DNA of 6,926 nucleotides, from NCBI GenBank assembly GCA_020861205.1, contig JAJBSY010000379.1, forward strand, positions 1 to 6,926. Reading direction: 5' to 3'. Origin of the DNA: Deltaproteobacteria bacterium (GTDB lineage: Bacteria; Desulfobacterota; Desulfovibrionia; Desulfovibrionales; Desulfovibrionaceae). Made by a program: the position numbers and the translations under genes. This document shows, piece by piece, positions 5,858 to 6,926 of this stretch; the first letter of the stretch is position 1, and every line of letters begins with the position of its first letter. Under the pieces are notes generated by a model that was not told the origin of the DNA, did not search any database, and saw nothing but the letters and a program-made list of their open reading frames with translations.

Positions 5858-6702
5858 TTGTATCGTTCCGTAATACCCTGCGTCAGGTGTATGTTTTGTG
5901 AATACCTCTCGTAATCGGTCAGCGAGAGCCCCAGGAAAAGCGTATCGATAATCGTGAGCTGGGCGATCCGCTTGGAGATAAGGTCGCCCCAGAACCCGGA
6001 CTCGGCGGAGCAGCTGTATAACGCGGCATCCGCGAGTTTGCTCAAGGGGGATTTGCCGTACCCCGTGATGGCGATGATGGAGGCGCCCCGCTCCTTGGCC
6101 GTCGCAAGGTTCTCCAGAAGCGGAATGGACTTGCCGGAATAGGAGATTGCGATCACAACGTCGCCCGGCCCCAGCAGCACGGCATGCTTGGACTGGTGAT
6201 CGACGTCGGAGACGCAGTGGCACTTGATGCCGATGCGCAGGAATTTGTGCATGGCGTCGAGCGCCAGGGCGCTCGAGCCGCCGATGGCGAACAGCTCGAT
6301 CCCGCGCGCTTCCTGAAGCATCGCGATGGCTTTCGCAAGCTCCTGTTCATCCAGGATGCGGGCGGTGTTCTTGAGGGCGGCGATGTTGTTTTTGAATATC
6401 TTTTCCTTCACGACCAGGATGTCGTCACCCGGCTCGATTTGCGAACTGTCACCTTTCCCGGCCGCGTTCTGGACGAGGCTTATCTTGAAATCCTTGAATC
6501 GTTTGAACCCCATGGCCTTGCACAGCCGCTGGATGGTGGAGACGCTGGTATCCGCGGCCTCGGCTATTTCCACTATGCTCATCGCCGCGAGCCGGTCGTT
6601 CTGTTTCCGCAGCAAATCGGCCGCCTGCCGGACGCTCCCCTTCAGGTCGGGGTAAATCTTATCCAGCATGAAATGCCAGTTCGGTATTTGCAGATCGGTC
6701 AT
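5836..6702 (-). CDS. RpiR/MurR-family transcriptional regulator (HTH plus SIS domain)
   Basis: This 288-residue protein shows the usual RpiR architecture. The N-terminal helix-turn-helix domain covers about residues 1-78, with recognition region SIVEIAEAADTSVSTIQRLC at 42-61 followed by GFKRFKDFK. A linker at about 80-105 leads to a sugar-isomerase (SIS) domain at about 118-262. Its phosphosugar-binding motifs are IGGSSALA (140-147) and ISYSGKS (186-192). Family knowledge: RpiR proteins sense a sugar phosphate through the SIS domain and repress, or less often activate, the adjacent catabolic operon. Here the gene is first in the same orientation as the five enzyme genes, with a 62-nt gap to the aldolase, so it probably regulates itself and the operon and likely senses a phosphorylated intermediate made by one of the two kinases. 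The start at 6702 is preceded by AAGGACAGGA. There is no sign of truncation. Confidence 0.93.
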   Translation of the reverse strand: MTDLQIPNWHFMLDKIYPDLKGSVRQAADLLRKQNDRLAAMSIVEIAEAADTSVSTIQRLCKAMGFKRFKDFKISLVQNAAGKGDSSQIEPGDDILVVKEKIFKNNIAALKNTARILDEQELAKAIAMLQEARGIELFAIGGSSALALDAMHKFLRIGIKCHCVSDVDHQSKHAVLLGPGDVVIAISYSGKSIPLLENLATAKERGASIIAITGYGKSPLSKLADAALYSCSAESGFWGDLISKRIAQLTIIDTLFLGLSLTDYERYSQNIHLTQGITERYKRKSPAE

Positions 6703-6926
6703 GGATTCCTGTCCTTGCTACAATTGAGCGGAAAACGCGCGCAACCGCGCCGCACGGGGTCCGTCGCCGTTTCCTTCCGGCGCCATGGGCGGTCACCAAA
6801 ACCCTTCCTTCATTATTATTAAAAATACCTTTATTATTTTGGTAATTTTTTGTCAATATTCAAAATATAAAAAGCATAAATATACATGAATACAATTATT
6901 TTATAATAAAATATTATATATTACAC
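6703..6926. other. Upstream intergenic region, AT-rich from about 6797
   Basis: No convincing gene is seen. The part next to the regulator start (6703 to about 6796) is GC-rich and would be a long 5' leader if the candidate promoter is used. The rest is mostly A and T, with a 17-bp palindrome TATTTTA-TAA-TAAAATA at 6897-6913. The palindrome could be an operator, but such repeats arise easily in AT-rich DNA. A divergent gene may begin beyond the right edge. Confidence 0.5.
6828..6856 (-). promoter_or_regulatory. Candidate sigma-70-type promoter for the RpiR-family gene and operon
   Basis: On the minus strand a perfect TTGACA (6856-6851) is followed at 17 nt by TAAAGG (6833-6828), a weak -10 match (3 of 6). 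Other AT-rich hexamers nearby could serve instead. It sits about 125 nt upstream of the regulator ATG within very AT-rich DNA, in contrast to the GC-rich genes. An imperfectly placed dyad, TTTTG-N8-CAAAA (6848-6865), overlaps the -35 box and could be an operator. Confidence 0.45.

Noticed and set aside
5774..6223. Upstream extension of the class I aldolase frame to an ATG at 6223, giving a 431-residue protein
   Set aside because: The extra 150 residues lie almost wholly inside the RpiR-family gene in another frame, look like low-complexity GC-rich shadow sequence, and a good ribosome site favours the start at 5773.
6659..6856. 65-codon minus-strand open frame upstream of the regulator, a possible leader peptide
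   Set aside because: Overlaps the regulator start in another frame, begins next to the candidate -35 box, and resembles no protein. A shorter leader peptide cannot be excluded but has no support.

Overview
The window holds one compact minus-strand catabolic operon of six genes, read from right to left, plus the 3' end of a plus-strand regulator gene at the left edge. The coding DNA is clearly GC-rich with strong third-position G/C. The last ~130 bases on the right are very AT-rich and look like a promoter region. Gene content and start and stop usage are bacterial. A free-living or gut proteobacterium (for example Desulfovibrionaceae-like) or a similar GC-rich Gram-negative fits, but the sequence alone does not fix the lineage.

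Layout, left to right: (1) 1-345 (+) is the C-terminal part of an IclR-family regulator, cut by the window edge and followed by a rho-independent terminator (373-407). (2) 346-495 is a convergent intergenic region that also holds a 10-bp inverted repeat. (3) 496-1125 (-) is a class II aldolase/decarboxylase. (4) 1141-2400 (-) is a DUF1537 four-carbon acid sugar kinase. (5) 2397-3848 (-) is an FGGY sugar kinase. (6) 3848-4924 (-) is a D-isomer 2-hydroxyacid dehydrogenase. (7) 4928-5773 (-) is a DeoC/LsrF/ADH-synthase-type class I aldolase. (8) 5836-6702 (-) is an RpiR-family SIS-domain regulator. (9) 6703-6926 is the regulator's upstream region, with a TTGACA -35-like box.

Transcription most likely starts in the AT-rich right end and runs rpiR-like regulator > class I aldolase > dehydrogenase > FGGY kinase > DUF1537 kinase > class II aldolase. 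Gaps between the five enzyme genes are 15 nt or less, with TGATG and ATGA overlaps. A hairpin folded around the regulator stop codon may set how much transcription continues into the enzymes.

The five enzymes form two kinase-aldolase pairs plus one dehydrogenase. The DUF1537 kinase and class II aldolase resemble the OtnK/OtnC pair that phosphorylates a 3-oxo-tetronate and decarboxylates it to a triose phosphate. The FGGY kinase and the Schiff-base aldolase could phosphorylate and cleave another ketose, or act on an earlier intermediate. The dehydrogenase would interconvert a hydroxy and an oxo acid. The substrate cannot be read from sequence. No transporter, OtnI-type isomerase or LtnD-type dehydrogenase is present here. 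The particular combination of enzymes is the most interesting aspect of the window.
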